In this document: positions 26,757 to 35,597 of the stretch, one piece after another | Position numbering within the stretch: the first letter of the stretch is position 1 | Layout: each line of letters opens with the position of its first letter | NCBI RefSeq assembly: GCF_019219095.1 | Contig: NZ_JAHUWH010000006.1 | Coordinates: 186,001-250,000, forward strand | Length of the DNA stretch: 64,000 nt | Source: Acidovorax sp. sic0104 | GTDB taxonomy: Bacteria > Pseudomonadota > Gammaproteobacteria > Burkholderiales > Burkholderiaceae_C | Direction: 5' to 3' | Notes under the pieces: generated by a model | The model's input: the letters and a program-made list of their open reading frames with translations, nothing else | Databases searched by the model: none | What the model was told of the DNA's origin: nothing | Made by a program: the position numbers and the translations under genes

Positions 26757-26836
26757 CCCGTTCGCCCTGAGCCTGTCGAAGGGCTGCCAATGGGGGGCGC
26801 GTGTGCCCTGGCTTCGACAAGCTCGGCCCGAACGGT
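26757..26836. repeat. R1 inverted repeat
   Basis: CCCGTTCGCCCTGAGCCTGT and TTCGACAAGCTCGGCCCGAA enclose the centre GGCTGCCAATGGGGGGCGCG. It lies between the convergent acetyltransferase gene and the gene at 26899. Confidence 0.85.
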
Positions 26837-26898
26837 CGGGGATTGAGAGATGGGGTGTGCAGGCGTTTGAGCGCTGCCCAGGTGTCACCGACGCGAAC

Positions 26899-27252
26899 TC
26901 ACGCATTCGCCAACTGAAACCGCTGGTCGAAATTCATCTTGCCCAGCACCCGCAGCGCCGCCGCACGCGTGGCGCTGTCCACCTTGCTGATGTCCAGGCT
27001 GTAGCGCTTGGCAGTGGACACCACATCCACGCACTTGTGGCCCCACTGCACGGCCACGAGCAGGGTGGCGCGCTGGCCAGCCTCCATCGGAGCGACCGAG
27101 ACGCCCCGTTGTTCGGGCCGCAGCATGAACTCCAGGTGCGGCGTGCGCGTGAGCGTGAGGCGGCTGGCGCCCAGCGGGCCCAGTGCGAACGAGACAACCC
27201 AGTCATCTTCGTCTTCCACAGTCAGAAACGGGACATGCTGGGGTGTTGCCAT
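26899..27252 (-). CDS. conserved-type hypothetical protein
   Basis: The protein has 117 residues from the ATG at 27252 (MATPQHVPFLTVEDEDDWVV). The frame extends upstream to 27387, but that part is proline/arginine-rich and unlike protein. The segments FALGPLGASRLTLTRTPHLE, VQWGHKCVDVVST and RYSLDISKVDSATRAAALRV look like a compact alpha/beta domain. No signal peptide, membrane segment or known motif is seen, so no function is proposed. It is isolated; 27253-27465 holds nothing recognisable. Confidence 0.6.
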   Translation of the reverse strand: MATPQHVPFLTVEDEDDWVVSFALGPLGASRLTLTRTPHLEFMLRPEQRGVSVAPMEAGQRATLLVAVQWGHKCVDVVSTAKRYSLDISKVDSATRAAALRVLGKMNFDQRFQLANA

Positions 27253-27465
27253 GGTGGGGCGTGGGGTGGGTGGTGGGTGCTGGCGGTCACCAGGCTGGTA
27301 GCGCTGCCCAAGGTGGCGGGCGGGCGTCAGTATGCCGTTGCAAGAGCCATGCCGAGGGCGGGAGAACCCGAGGTTGGGCCTTTCCAACGCGGCAGCGTTT
27401 CGTCAGGTGGCTGCAAGCCAAGGCGTGCTGAGGGCGCAGGGGGCGGCACGCCTGGCAGGATTCAA

Positions 27466-28965
27466 TCAATGGTTGATTTGGTTGTGAACAATGGATTGAT
27501 TTTCCTGGTGAGCATCACCCGCTGGTGCGCCAGAAACCAGCGCTTTCGCCAGTGCCCCTACGGTTTGCAACGCGACCTCGAACCGGGCTTGTGCCGGGTG
27601 CCCGTAGTTGATGCGCACGCAGTGGGCAAACCGCCGGTCGGCCGAAAAGATCTGCCCCGGCGCCAGGCTGATGCCCTGCTGCAGCGCCAGGCGGTGCAGT
27701 TGCAGCGCATCGACCTGCACCGGCAGCTCCACCCACAGGAAGTACCCGCCCTCAGGCTGCGAGACGCGTGTGCCGGCCGGGAAGTGCCGGGCCACCGCAG
27801 CCAGCGCAATGGCCTGTTGCTGCGCCAGGCTGCGGCGCAGTTGGCGCAGGTGCCGGTCGTAGCCGCCCTGGGCCAGGTATTCGGACAGCGCTTGCTGCGA
27901 CGGCGTGGCGGCCGAGAGCGTGGTCATGAGCTTGAGGCGCTGCACGGCCGTGGCGTGGCGGCCCGCCGCCACCCAGCCCACGCGGTAGCCGGGCGCGAGG
28001 CTTTTGCTGAACGAGCTGCAGTGCATCACCAGGCCTTCGGTGTCGAAGGCCTTGGCCGGAGGAGGCCGGTGCGGGGCGAAGTGCAGCTCGCCGTACACGT
28101 CGTCTTCGATCAGCGGCACCTGGTGGCGGGCCAGCAGGGCGACCAGCTCGCGCTTTTTGGCCTCGGGCATCAGGCTGCCCAGGGGGTTCTGAAAGCTGGG
28201 CATGAGCCAGCACGCCTTGATGCGCTGGTGGGACGGCTGGCGCTCCAGCGCCTCGGCCAGTGCGGCCAGGTCGATGCCGTCGCGCGGGTGGGTGGCTATC
28301 TCCAGTGCCTGCAGGTTCAGCCGCTCCAGCGCCTGCAGCGCGGCGTAGAAGGTGGGGGATTCGACCACCACCACGTCGCCGGGCTGCGTGACCGCCTCCA
28401 GGCACAGGTTCAGGGCCTCCATCGCGCCGTTGGTGATGATGATCTCTTCCACATCGACCGCGCTGCCGTGCAGGCCGTAGCGCAGCGCGATCTGCTGGCG
28501 CAGGCGTTCGTCGCCGGGCGGCAGGCTTTGAACGATGTTCCAGGGGTCGAGCTTGCGCATGCCGCTGGCCAGGCAGCGCGCCAGCCGCTCCAGCGGAAAC
28601 AGCTCCAGCCCTGGAAAGGCCGAGCCCAGCGGCACCAGGTCGCGGTCGCGCGCCAGGCCCAGCACCTCGAACACCAGGTCGCTGATGGCCACGTCGGTGG
28701 AGGTGTGTGCGGGTTGCGAGGGCAGGGGCTCGGCGGGGCGCAGCCCTGCGGTAGGCAAGCGGTTGCTGACGTAGTAGCCCGAGCGCGGGCGGGCATGGAT
28801 CAGGCCCTGGGCTTCCAGCAGGTAGTAGGCCTCGAACACGGTGGACGGGCTGATGCCGCGTGTGCGGCTGGCCTCGCGCACGGACGGCACGCGGTCGCCC
28901 GGGCGCAGGGCGCCGCTGTGGATGAGCTGCGCGATGGCGTCGGCGTGGCGTTCGTAGCGTTTCAT
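27466..28965 (-). CDS. MocR-type (GntR/aminotransferase) transcriptional regulator
   Basis: The protein has 499 residues from the ATG at 28965 (MKRYERHADAIAQLIHSGAL). GntR helix-turn-helix (VREASRTRGISPSTVFEAYY) is joined by a linker to a class I aminotransferase fold. The PLP lysine sits in SSFSKSLAPGYRVGW and the YAALQALERL and LMPSFQNPLGSLMP segments are preserved. It is divergent from the cytochrome gene at 29162 and probably acts on that shared 196-base region. Confidence 0.93.
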   Translation of the reverse strand: MKRYERHADAIAQLIHSGALRPGDRVPSVREASRTRGISPSTVFEAYYLLEAQGLIHARPRSGYYVSNRLPTAGLRPAEPLPSQPAHTSTDVAISDLVFEVLGLARDRDLVPLGSAFPGLELFPLERLARCLASGMRKLDPWNIVQSLPPGDERLRQQIALRYGLHGSAVDVEEIIITNGAMEALNLCLEAVTQPGDVVVVESPTFYAALQALERLNLQALEIATHPRDGIDLAALAEALERQPSHQRIKACWLMPSFQNPLGSLMPEAKKRELVALLARHQVPLIEDDVYGELHFAPHRPPPAKAFDTEGLVMHCSSFSKSLAPGYRVGWVAAGRHATAVQRLKLMTTLSAATPSQQALSEYLAQGGYDRHLRQLRRSLAQQQAIALAAVARHFPAGTRVSQPEGGYFLWVELPVQVDALQLHRLALQQGISLAPGQIFSADRRFAHCVRINYGHPAQARFEVALQTVGALAKALVSGAPAGDAHQENQSIVHNQINH

Positions 28966-29020
28966 GGGTGCGGGCTGACGGGCTGGGGCCTTGAGGCCTT
29001 GGGAGTGATGAGTGCAGCGC

Positions 29021-29061
29021 AATCTGATCCGTATTTTTAACTCGAAACTGAATCTGTACTG
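29021..29061. promoter_or_regulatory. candidate MocR direct-repeat site
   Basis: AATCTGATCCGTA (29021-29033) and AATCTGTACTG (29051-29061) start exactly 30 bases apart, about three helical turns, in the AT-rich centre of the gap between the MocR and cytochrome genes. MocR regulators are known to bind direct repeats in the divergent promoter; the assignment here is inferred. Confidence 0.4.
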
Positions 29062-29161
29062 CTTTTGGGGTTGCGCGTAGAGTGCCGTGGTGCGCTGGTG
29101 CGTGCGTTGGTGAACGCTCCGCCCGGCTGGCGACCTGTCGATCCCCACACGAAAAAAATCC

Positions 29162-29920
29162 ATGACTCATAGCCTGCGCAGCCTGCTGCGCCCCGTTTTT
29201 GGCTGGTCTGCTGCTACTGCGGTGGCGGCTTTGAGCGCCAGCGCGCTGGCCGCGCCCGCGGTGCCCACGGTGCCCGCCGCGGCCATGGCATCGCGCGTGC
29301 TGGCCTGCACCGCTTGCCACGGCAAGGAAGGGCGGGCCACGCAGGAGGGCTACTTCCCGCGCATCGCCGGCAAGCCGGCGGGCTACCTGGCCAACCAGTT
29401 GCTCAACTTTCGCGATGGGCGGCGCAGCTACCCGCAGATGACCTACCTCATCGAGCACCTGACCGACGACTACCTGCGTGAAATGGCCGATCACTTTGCC
29501 GCGCAAGACGTGCCGTACCCGCCGCCGCCCGCACCCCAGGCGCCTGCCGCCGCGCTGGAGCAGGGGCGAGTGCTGGTGCAGCAGGGCGATGCCGCGCGCC
29601 GCATCCCTGCCTGCGTGTCGTGCCACGGCAGTGCCATGACGGGCGTAGCGCCGTCCATCCCGGGTCTGCTGGGCCTGCCGCGCGACTACCTCAACAGCCA
29701 ACTGGGTGCCTGGAAGACTGGTCAGCGCCGCGCCCATGCGCCCGACTGCATGGCCGACATCGCCCGCCAGCTCACGCCCGACGACGTGAGTGCCGTGTCG
29801 GCCTGGCTGGCCGCCCAGCCGGTGGTGGGAGGAGGCAAGCCTGCGCCCACCTTGCCCGCCGCCATGCCCGCCCGCTGCGGCGGCGTGGCGGATGTGCCGG
29901 TGACTGGCGCCACACGTTGA
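29162..29920 (+). CDS. dihaem cytochrome c (c4/c553-like)
   Basis: The protein has 252 residues with a signal peptide (cleavage near ALAAPA). Two haem-binding motifs, CTACH and CVSCH, lie in two similar halves (GYFPRIAGKPAGYLANQLLN and SIPGLLGLPRDYLNSQLG), the layout of cytochrome c4. Each half has candidate axial methionines. It is periplasmic and would pass electrons to the terminal oxidase. It is first of a three-gene run. Confidence 0.9.
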   Translation: MTHSLRSLLRPVFGWSAATAVAALSASALAAPAVPTVPAAAMASRVLACTACHGKEGRATQEGYFPRIAGKPAGYLANQLLNFRDGRRSYPQMTYLIEHLTDDYLREMADHFAAQDVPYPPPPAPQAPAAALEQGRVLVQQGDAARRIPACVSCHGSAMTGVAPSIPGLLGLPRDYLNSQLGAWKTGQRRAHAPDCMADIARQLTPDDVSAVSAWLAAQPVVGGGKPAPTLPAAMPARCGGVADVPVTGATR

Positions 29921-29937
29921 AAGGGAATGAGGTTTTC

Positions 29938-31233
29938 ATGAAGCGCATCCTCTGGACACTGTCTTGCGTGCTGGCCGCCGTGGGCGTGGCGGCCGCTGCC
30001 GTCATCACCCTCAATCTGCGCGGCGAAGAGCCGCTGCCCGCCGCCGAGACGCTGCAGAGCACGCCCGCGCTGGTGGCGCGCGGCGAGTACCTGGCCCGTA
30101 TCGGCAACTGCATGGCCTGCCACACCACGCAAGGCGGGGCGCCGTTTGCGGGCGGGCGGGGCATCGAGACGCCATTCGGCGTGGTGCACACCTCCAACCT
30201 TACGCCCGACAAGGCGCAGGGCATCGGCACCTGGACGTCCGCCGAGTTCTGGCGCGCCATGCACCATGGCCGCAGCAAGGACGGGCGCCTGCTGTACCCC
30301 GCCTTCCCGTACCCCAACTACACCCAGGTCACGCGCGCGGATTCGGACGCGATCTTTGCGTACCTGAAGAGCGTGCCCGCAGCGGGCGACGCCAACCGTG
30401 CGCATGCGCTGCGCTTTCCGTACAGCACGCAGTCGGCGCTGGCCGTGTGGCGCGCGCTGTTCTTCGCCCCGGGCGCTGCCAGCGCCGTTGCCGACGCGGC
30501 GCCCACACAGACGGCCGAGTACGACCGGGGCGCCTACCTGGTCAACGGCCTGGGCCACTGCACGGCCTGCCACACGCCGCGCAACGCGCTGGGCGCCACG
30601 GCCGACGCCAAGGCCTTCAACGGCGGGCTGATCCCGGTGCAGAACTGGTATGCGCCCGCGCTCAACGCAGCGGCCGAGGCGGGGGTCAAGGACTGGGCCA
30701 CCGAGGACGTGGTGGCCTTGCTGAAGACCGGCGTGGCCCCGCACGGGTCGGTGCTGGGCCCCATGGCCGAGGTGGTGTTCCGCAGCACGCAGTACCTGAG
30801 CGATGCCGATGCGCGCGCCATGGCCGTCTACCTGCAGGCGCTGCCGCAGCAGGCAGAGCGCGCAGCGCCCCCCACATCCGCCGCGCCGCCCGCCGCCGCC
30901 ATGGCGCGGGGCAGCAAGGTGTACGAGCAGCAGTGCGCGCAATGCCACGGCGAGCAGGGGCAGGGCCAGGCGGGCGCCTTCCCCGCGCTGGCCGGCAACC
31001 GCGCCGTGCTGCTGGCAGACCCGACCAACGTGGTGCGGGTGGTGCTGCAGGGCGGCTACCTGCCCGCCACGGCCGGCAACCCGCGCCCGCACGGCATGCC
31101 GCCCTTCCAGCAGCTGCTGGGCGACGAGGACGTGGCGGCGGTGGCCACCTTTGTGCGCAACAGCTGGGGCAACCGGGCGCCGGGTGTGGGTACCATCGAG
31201 GTTTATCGCGCCAGAGAGCGGCGCGGCATGTAG
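29938..31233 (+). CDS. trihaem cytochrome c, alcohol-dehydrogenase cytochrome-subunit-like
   Basis: The protein has 431 residues. An uncleaved or cleaved N-terminal hydrophobic segment (ILWTLSCVLAAVGVAAAAVI) precedes three haem motifs CMACH, CTACH and CAQCH, spaced as in the cytochrome subunit of membrane alcohol/gluconate dehydrogenases (AdhB/GadC type). No dehydrogenase catalytic subunit is encoded nearby. It starts 17 bases after the dihaem gene, so the two are co-transcribed. Confidence 0.9.
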   Translation: MKRILWTLSCVLAAVGVAAAAVITLNLRGEEPLPAAETLQSTPALVARGEYLARIGNCMACHTTQGGAPFAGGRGIETPFGVVHTSNLTPDKAQGIGTWTSAEFWRAMHHGRSKDGRLLYPAFPYPNYTQVTRADSDAIFAYLKSVPAAGDANRAHALRFPYSTQSALAVWRALFFAPGAASAVADAAPTQTAEYDRGAYLVNGLGHCTACHTPRNALGATADAKAFNGGLIPVQNWYAPALNAAAEAGVKDWATEDVVALLKTGVAPHGSVLGPMAEVVFRSTQYLSDADARAMAVYLQALPQQAERAAPPTSAAPPAAAMARGSKVYEQQCAQCHGEQGQGQAGAFPALAGNRAVLLADPTNVVRVVLQGGYLPATAGNPRPHGMPPFQQLLGDEDVAAVATFVRNSWGNRAPGVGTIEVYRARERRGM

Positions 31234-31311
31234 CGCGGGGCTGGTGCAGTGGCGAAGGAGCCTGCCGGCTGTGGTGCCCCGCCGCATGCAGACCACCCAG
31301 GAGCCCTGTTG

Positions 31312-31713
31312 ATGCAAAGCCCGGCCTCGTTGCCCGAATCCACACCGTCCAGCCCGGCGGCCCCCGCGCCCGGCGGCTGGTGGGCCGTGTGCCTGTGCGC
31401 AGCCTGGTGCGGCACCTGTGGCGTGTACCGCCCCCTGTTCGACGAGCTGGCGCGTGCGCACCCCGGGGTGCGCTTCGAGTGGGTGGACATCGAGGATGAG
31501 TCCGAGCTGGCGGGCGACCTGGATGTGGAGACCTTCCCCACGCTGCTGGTCGCCGACGGCCAGCGCGCCCTGTTCCTGGGGCCGCTGCTGCCGCAGGCGC
31601 CCGTGCTGGCGCGGCTGCTGGCCAGTTTGCAGGCGGGCACCCCAGGCGCTGCCGGCGTGGGAGGCGAGGCGCAGGCGGTGTTCGAGCGCGTGCGCGCTGC
31701 GCGCCTTACGTAG
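31312..31713 (+). CDS. thioredoxin-fold protein
   Basis: The protein has 133 residues. WWAVCLCAAWCGTCGVYRPL has the active-site WCGTC and an extra cysteine upstream; FEWVDIEDESELAGDLDVET and FPTLLV (cis-Pro) complete the fold. No signal peptide is present, so it is cytoplasmic despite following two periplasmic cytochromes. CAGGAG precedes the ATG at 31312. Confidence 0.87.
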   Translation: MQSPASLPESTPSSPAAPAPGGWWAVCLCAAWCGTCGVYRPLFDELARAHPGVRFEWVDIEDESELAGDLDVETFPTLLVADGQRALFLGPLLPQAPVLARLLASLQAGTPGAAGVGGEAQAVFERVRAARLT

Positions 31714-31776
31714 CGCGGCACGCTGTGCGCTGTGCGCAAGAACCATCTTTCCGTGCTCTCCAGGGCGCTCCTGTTT

Positions 31777-31823
31777 TCATAGCTGCTGGCGCTTGCAGGT
31801 AAAGCGCTGCAGCCGTTTTTTGC
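31777..31823. repeat. R3 repeat abutting a gene start
   Basis: TTTTCATAGCTGCTGGCGCT, TGCAGGTAAAGCGCTGCAG and a T-run match the R3 core closely. The element ends at the candidate TTG start of the helicase gene, so it supplies that gene's 5' leader. Confidence 0.75.
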
Positions 31824-31824
31824 A

Positions 31825-34800
31825 TTGTTTGTGTCTCATTCCAGCTCTCCGTGGTTTCAAGCCAGCTCCTTGCAGGCGCAGTGCGACTCGGGCGCCTGGT
31901 CGCGCGGTCTTGCCCTGTTTCGGTCTGCGGAGGTGGTGCGGATCGCCGTGGCGCCTGCGGCGGGCGGCGCGTGGAGGATCGAGGGCGAAGTGCAAGGTAG
32001 CCAGTCCGTACCCTACGAGGTGGTGGTGAAGCTCGCCCTGGCGCCCAACGGCCAGGTCAAATCCTGGGCGGGCGACTGCACTTGTCCGGTAGGAGCCGAT
32101 TGCAAGCACGCCGTCGCCTTGACGCTGGAAGCCGCGGAGCGAAACCCCGCCCATGCCGCTGCTTCCCCGCAGGCTGCGCAGGTGCTGCAGAGCATGCAGG
32201 AGCGCAAGAACGCGGCGGCGCGTGCGCAGGCCGATGCCCGGCTGGCGCATTGGCTGCAAGACTGGGACCGCGCCGTGGGTGCGTCCGGCCCGCCTGCGCC
32301 GGGTGCTCAGGGTGCGCGGCCCGAGCGGGCGGACAGGCCCGAGTGTTACCTCTACCTCGTCTCCACCGTGGGGCGGCCGCGCGGCACGGTGCCGCAGATG
32401 CAGCTGGAGGCCGTGGTGTCGTACCCCAAGGTCACCGGCGGCTGGGCCAAGCCCAAACAGATACGCACGCAGCCCGGGCCCGGCCAGGCCGTGTACGACA
32501 GCGCCAGCGACGCCGATCACCAGGTGCTTCAGCTGCTGCGGGCCATGCCGCGCAGCGTGGGGTATTACTCGGCCTACAGCGTGGCGCCCATCGGTCTGCT
32601 CGAAGGTGCGGTGGGCTTGCTGGCGCTGAAGCAGGCCGCCGCCACGTCCCGCCTGTTTGTCGATGCGGGCGGATCGACCGTCGGGCCGGCGCTGCGCTGG
32701 GGCGAGCCGCTGGCCATCGCCTGGGTCTGGAAGGAGTCCGTTCCCGCCATGGGCGCAGACAGCCTGTGGAGCCTGCAGGCCACGCTGCCCAGCCCCACCG
32801 CCACGCTGTGCGACAACCAGCCCGCGCTGTATGTGGACGCAACCCGTGGCGAGTGCGGCCCGGTGCACGCCGAGGGCCTGAGCCCCGCGCAGGTGGGCAT
32901 GCTGCTCAAGGCGCCTGCGCTGAACGCCACGTCGCTGCAAAAGCGCCATGCCGAAGTGGCGAGCCGCCTGGGGGGCGTGCTGCCGCTGCCGCCGGTGCTG
33001 GGGCCGCTGACACGGGTGCAGGGGGTCAAGCCCGTGGCGCGCCTGCACCTGGCGCCGGTACAGGCCCAGAACGTTGCGCACCTGGGCCTGGTCGCCGCCC
33101 AATTGCAGTTTGACTACCAGGGCCATGTGGGCTGGTGGGGCGGACAGGATCCAGGTGTGCTGCTCACCGGGGCCGACGGCGGTCAGGTGCTGTTGCGGCG
33201 CGACGCCGCCGCAGAGCTTGATGCCATCGAGCGCCTGATGGCGCTGGGGCTGCTGGCCACGGACGAAGGCGTGTTCGGCATCCCGGGCGGACGCTCGCAG
33301 AACGACTGGATGCACTGGGCCGACAACGGCTTCGCAGTGCTGCGCGACGCCGGGTTCGCTGTGACGACGGATGCGGCGCTGGATGGCTGGATCTCCCACG
33401 CCGACATGCTGGACGTGTCGCTGCAGCCAGAGGGCGGGGATGACTCCACCTCGCCGTGGTTCGCGCTGTCGCTGGGGATCGACATCGACGGCGTGCGCCA
33501 CAACATCCTGCCCTGGCTGCCGGATCTGATCGCCGCCGCCGCGGCACAACCGCCGGATCCCGCCTCGGGCCAGCCCCGGCTGCCATCGCATGTCTATCTC
33601 GCGTCGCTGACCGGCTCGGGCTTTGTGCGCCTGCCCACCACTGCCTTGCAGCCCTGGATGGCGGCGCTGCTCGATCTGGTGGGCGACCGCACGCATGACT
33701 TCCAGCGCGACAGCCTGAAACTTTCGCGCCTGGAAGTGCTGCGCACCACGGCGGCACTGGGCGAGGGCGTGCCGTGGGAGGGCGCCGCTGCATTGCGCGG
33801 CGTGGTGGCCCAGCTGCAGGGTGCGGGTGTGCTGCCCGAGGTGCCGCTGCCCGCCAGCGTGCACGCCACGCTGCGGCCCTACCAGCAACAAGGCCTGAAC
33901 TGGCTGCAGTTCCTGCGCGCCCACGGCCTGGCCGGTGTGCTGGCCGACGATATGGGCCTGGGCAAGACGCTGCAGACGCTGGCGCACATCCAGGTCGAAA
34001 AGGATGCCGGGCGGCTGACCGAGCCCGCACTCGTCATCGCGCCCGTGAGCCTCTTGGGCAACTGGCAGCGCGAGGCCGCGCGGTTTTGCCCCGGCCTGCG
34101 CTGCCTGGTTCTGCACGGCGCAGGCCGCCACGACGCGGCCGACAGGCTGGCCGAGCACGACCTGGTCATTGCCCCTTATTCGCTGCTGCAGCGCGACCGC
34201 GAACGCTGGCTGGCGCAGGCCTGGCACCTTGTGGTGCTGGATGAGGCGCAGAACATCAAGAACGCCAGTTCCAAGGCTGCGCAGGTGGCGGGCGGCCTGA
34301 ACGCGCGCCACCGGCTGTGCCTGTCGGGCACGCCGATGGAAAACCACCTGGGCGAGGTCTGGAGCCTTTTCCACTTTCTGATGCCGGGCTTTCTGGGCAG
34401 CGAGCAGCGCTTCAAGGCGCTGTTTCGCACGCCCATCGAAAAGCAGGGCGACACGGCCCGCATGGAGCAACTGCGCGCGCGCACCACGCCCTTCATGCTG
34501 CGCCGTACCAAGGCGCTGGTGGCCGGCGAGTTGCCGCCCAAGGTGGAATCGGTCATGCCGGTGCCGCTGGCGGGCCCGCAGGCCGACCTGTACGAAACCA
34601 TCCGCCTGGGCATGGAGAAGAGCGTGCGCGAGGCCTTGCAGTCGCAGGGGCTGGCCAAATCGCAGATCACCATCCTGGATGCGCTGCTCAAGTTGCGCCA
34701 GGTCTGCTGCCACCCGCAACTGGTGCCCCTGGACGCGGCCAGGGCCGTCAGCACGTCGGCCAAGCTCGACCAGTTGATGGCCATGCTGCCCGAGATGCTG

Positions 34801-35274
34801 GCCGAGGGGCGGCGGGTGCTGCTGTTTTCGCAGTTCACCAGCATGCTCACGCTGATCGAGGCCGAGTTGAGGAGGCAGGGCCTGCCCTGGGCCAAGCTCA
34901 CGGGGCAGAGCCAGAAGCGGGACGCGATCATCGAGAAGTTCACCAGCGGGCAGGTGCCGCTGTTCCTCATCAGCCTGAAAGCCGGCGGTGTGGGGTTGAA
35001 CCTGCCGCAGGCCGACACCGTGATCCATTTCGACCCCTGGTGGAACCCGGCCGTCGAGAACCAGGCCACCGACCGCGCCCACCGCATTGGCCAGACGCAG
35101 AGCGTGTGGGTGATCAAGCTGGTGGCGCAGGGCACCATCGAGGAGCGCATCCTGGCGCTGCAGGAGAAGAAGGCGCAGCTGGCCGGCAGCCTGTACGGCG
35201 GCGCGGCAGCCCGCAAGGAGCCGCTGTTCACCCAGGGCGACCTGGACCACCTGCTGGCACCGCTATCGCCGTGA
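31825..35274 (+). CDS. SWIM-domain SNF2-family DNA-dependent ATPase/helicase
   Basis: The protein has up to 1149 residues. A SWIM zinc finger (CTCPVGADCKHAV, near residue 85) leads to a long middle region. The SNF2 core starts near 690 with LADDMGLGKTLQTLAHI (Walker A), LDEAQNIKN (Walker B), LSGTPMEN and the C-terminal lobe FSQFTSML, KAGGVGLNLPQADTVIHFDP and QATDRAHRIGQT. It is an ATP-driven DNA translocase, cellular partner unknown. No ATG is near; TTG at 31825 or GTG at 31831 are the candidates, so the start is uncertain. Confidence 0.9.
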   Translation: MFVSHSSSPWFQASSLQAQCDSGAWSRGLALFRSAEVVRIAVAPAAGGAWRIEGEVQGSQSVPYEVVVKLALAPNGQVKSWAGDCTCPVGADCKHAVALTLEAAERNPAHAAASPQAAQVLQSMQERKNAAARAQADARLAHWLQDWDRAVGASGPPAPGAQGARPERADRPECYLYLVSTVGRPRGTVPQMQLEAVVSYPKVTGGWAKPKQIRTQPGPGQAVYDSASDADHQVLQLLRAMPRSVGYYSAYSVAPIGLLEGAVGLLALKQAAATSRLFVDAGGSTVGPALRWGEPLAIAWVWKESVPAMGADSLWSLQATLPSPTATLCDNQPALYVDATRGECGPVHAEGLSPAQVGMLLKAPALNATSLQKRHAEVASRLGGVLPLPPVLGPLTRVQGVKPVARLHLAPVQAQNVAHLGLVAAQLQFDYQGHVGWWGGQDPGVLLTGADGGQVLLRRDAAAELDAIERLMALGLLATDEGVFGIPGGRSQNDWMHWADNGFAVLRDAGFAVTTDAALDGWISHADMLDVSLQPEGGDDSTSPWFALSLGIDIDGVRHNILPWLPDLIAAAAAQPPDPASGQPRLPSHVYLASLTGSGFVRLPTTALQPWMAALLDLVGDRTHDFQRDSLKLSRLEVLRTTAALGEGVPWEGAAALRGVVAQLQGAGVLPEVPLPASVHATLRPYQQQGLNWLQFLRAHGLAGVLADDMGLGKTLQTLAHIQVEKDAGRLTEPALVIAPVSLLGNWQREAARFCPGLRCLVLHGAGRHDAADRLAEHDLVIAPYSLLQRDRERWLAQAWHLVVLDEAQNIKNASSKAAQVAGGLNARHRLCLSGTPMENHLGEVWSLFHFLMPGFLGSEQRFKALFRTPIEKQGDTARMEQLRARTTPFMLRRTKALVAGELPPKVESVMPVPLAGPQADLYETIRLGMEKSVREALQSQGLAKSQITILDALLKLRQVCCHPQLVPLDAARAVSTSAKLDQLMAMLPEMLAEGRRVLLFSQFTSMLTLIEAELRRQGLPWAKLTGQSQKRDAIIEKFTSGQVPLFLISLKAGGVGLNLPQADTVIHFDPWWNPAVENQATDRAHRIGQTQSVWVIKLVAQGTIEERILALQEKKAQLAGSLYGGAAARKEPLFTQGDLDHLLAPLSP

Positions 35275-35433
35275 TAGCGGGCTGCGCTTGTGGGGTGAGC
35301 GCCACAGGCCGATTGCAGTGCAACATGGCAGCAGCGTGCAGGGCAAGGGCGCGCACCGCGCCACAGGCCGCATGAACGCTTGGTTTCTGGCCTTTTCGGA
35401 GTGTGTTGACAACAGTTTTGCCCTTGCGCGGCT

Positions 35434-35462
35434 TTGCAGGTCAACAGTTTGCGCGCTACAAT
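35434..35462 (+). promoter_or_regulatory. candidate promoter of the rimP-nusA-infB operon
   Basis: TTGCAG (35434-35439), a 17-base spacer and TACAAT (35457-35462) fit a sigma-70 promoter. Transcription would begin near 35469, just before the leader terminator, and about 130 bases before the rimP start. Confidence 0.6.
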
Positions 35463-35479
35463 ACGACTCTCACGACCAA

Positions 35480-35509
35480 ACGGGCGGGTACCAACCGCCC
35501 GTTTTTTTT
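35480..35509 (+). terminator. intrinsic terminator in the rimP leader (candidate attenuator)
   Basis: ACGGGCGG and CCGCCCGT form a perfect 8-bp stem around a 7-base loop and are followed by eight T residues. Outer bases CGACC (35473-35477) and GGTCG (35510-35514) are also complementary. It lies between the promoter and rimP, so most transcripts from that promoter should stop unless an anti-termination mechanism acts. Confidence 0.75.
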
Positions 35510-35597
35510 GGTCGAACGCTTTTGGAGCTCGAAGCTGTCGGAGAAGGGTCTCCGGGGGTTATCGGGTTTTTTGTTTTTCCGGGATTGAACTGAACAC

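Noticed and set aside
5476..26836. R1 repeats as a CRISPR array
   Set aside because: Copies are dispersed, palindromic, of unequal length and without regular spacers; no cas genes occur.
31777..35250. 1157-codon open frame on the minus strand
   Set aside because: It is the antisense of the SNF2 helicase; its translation is histidine/arginine/glutamine-rich low-complexity sequence without motifs, an effect of GC-rich third positions.
35406..35462. TTGACA at 35406 as the -35 box of the rimP promoter
   Set aside because: It is 45 bases from TACAAT; TTGCAG at 35434 has the correct 17-base spacing.
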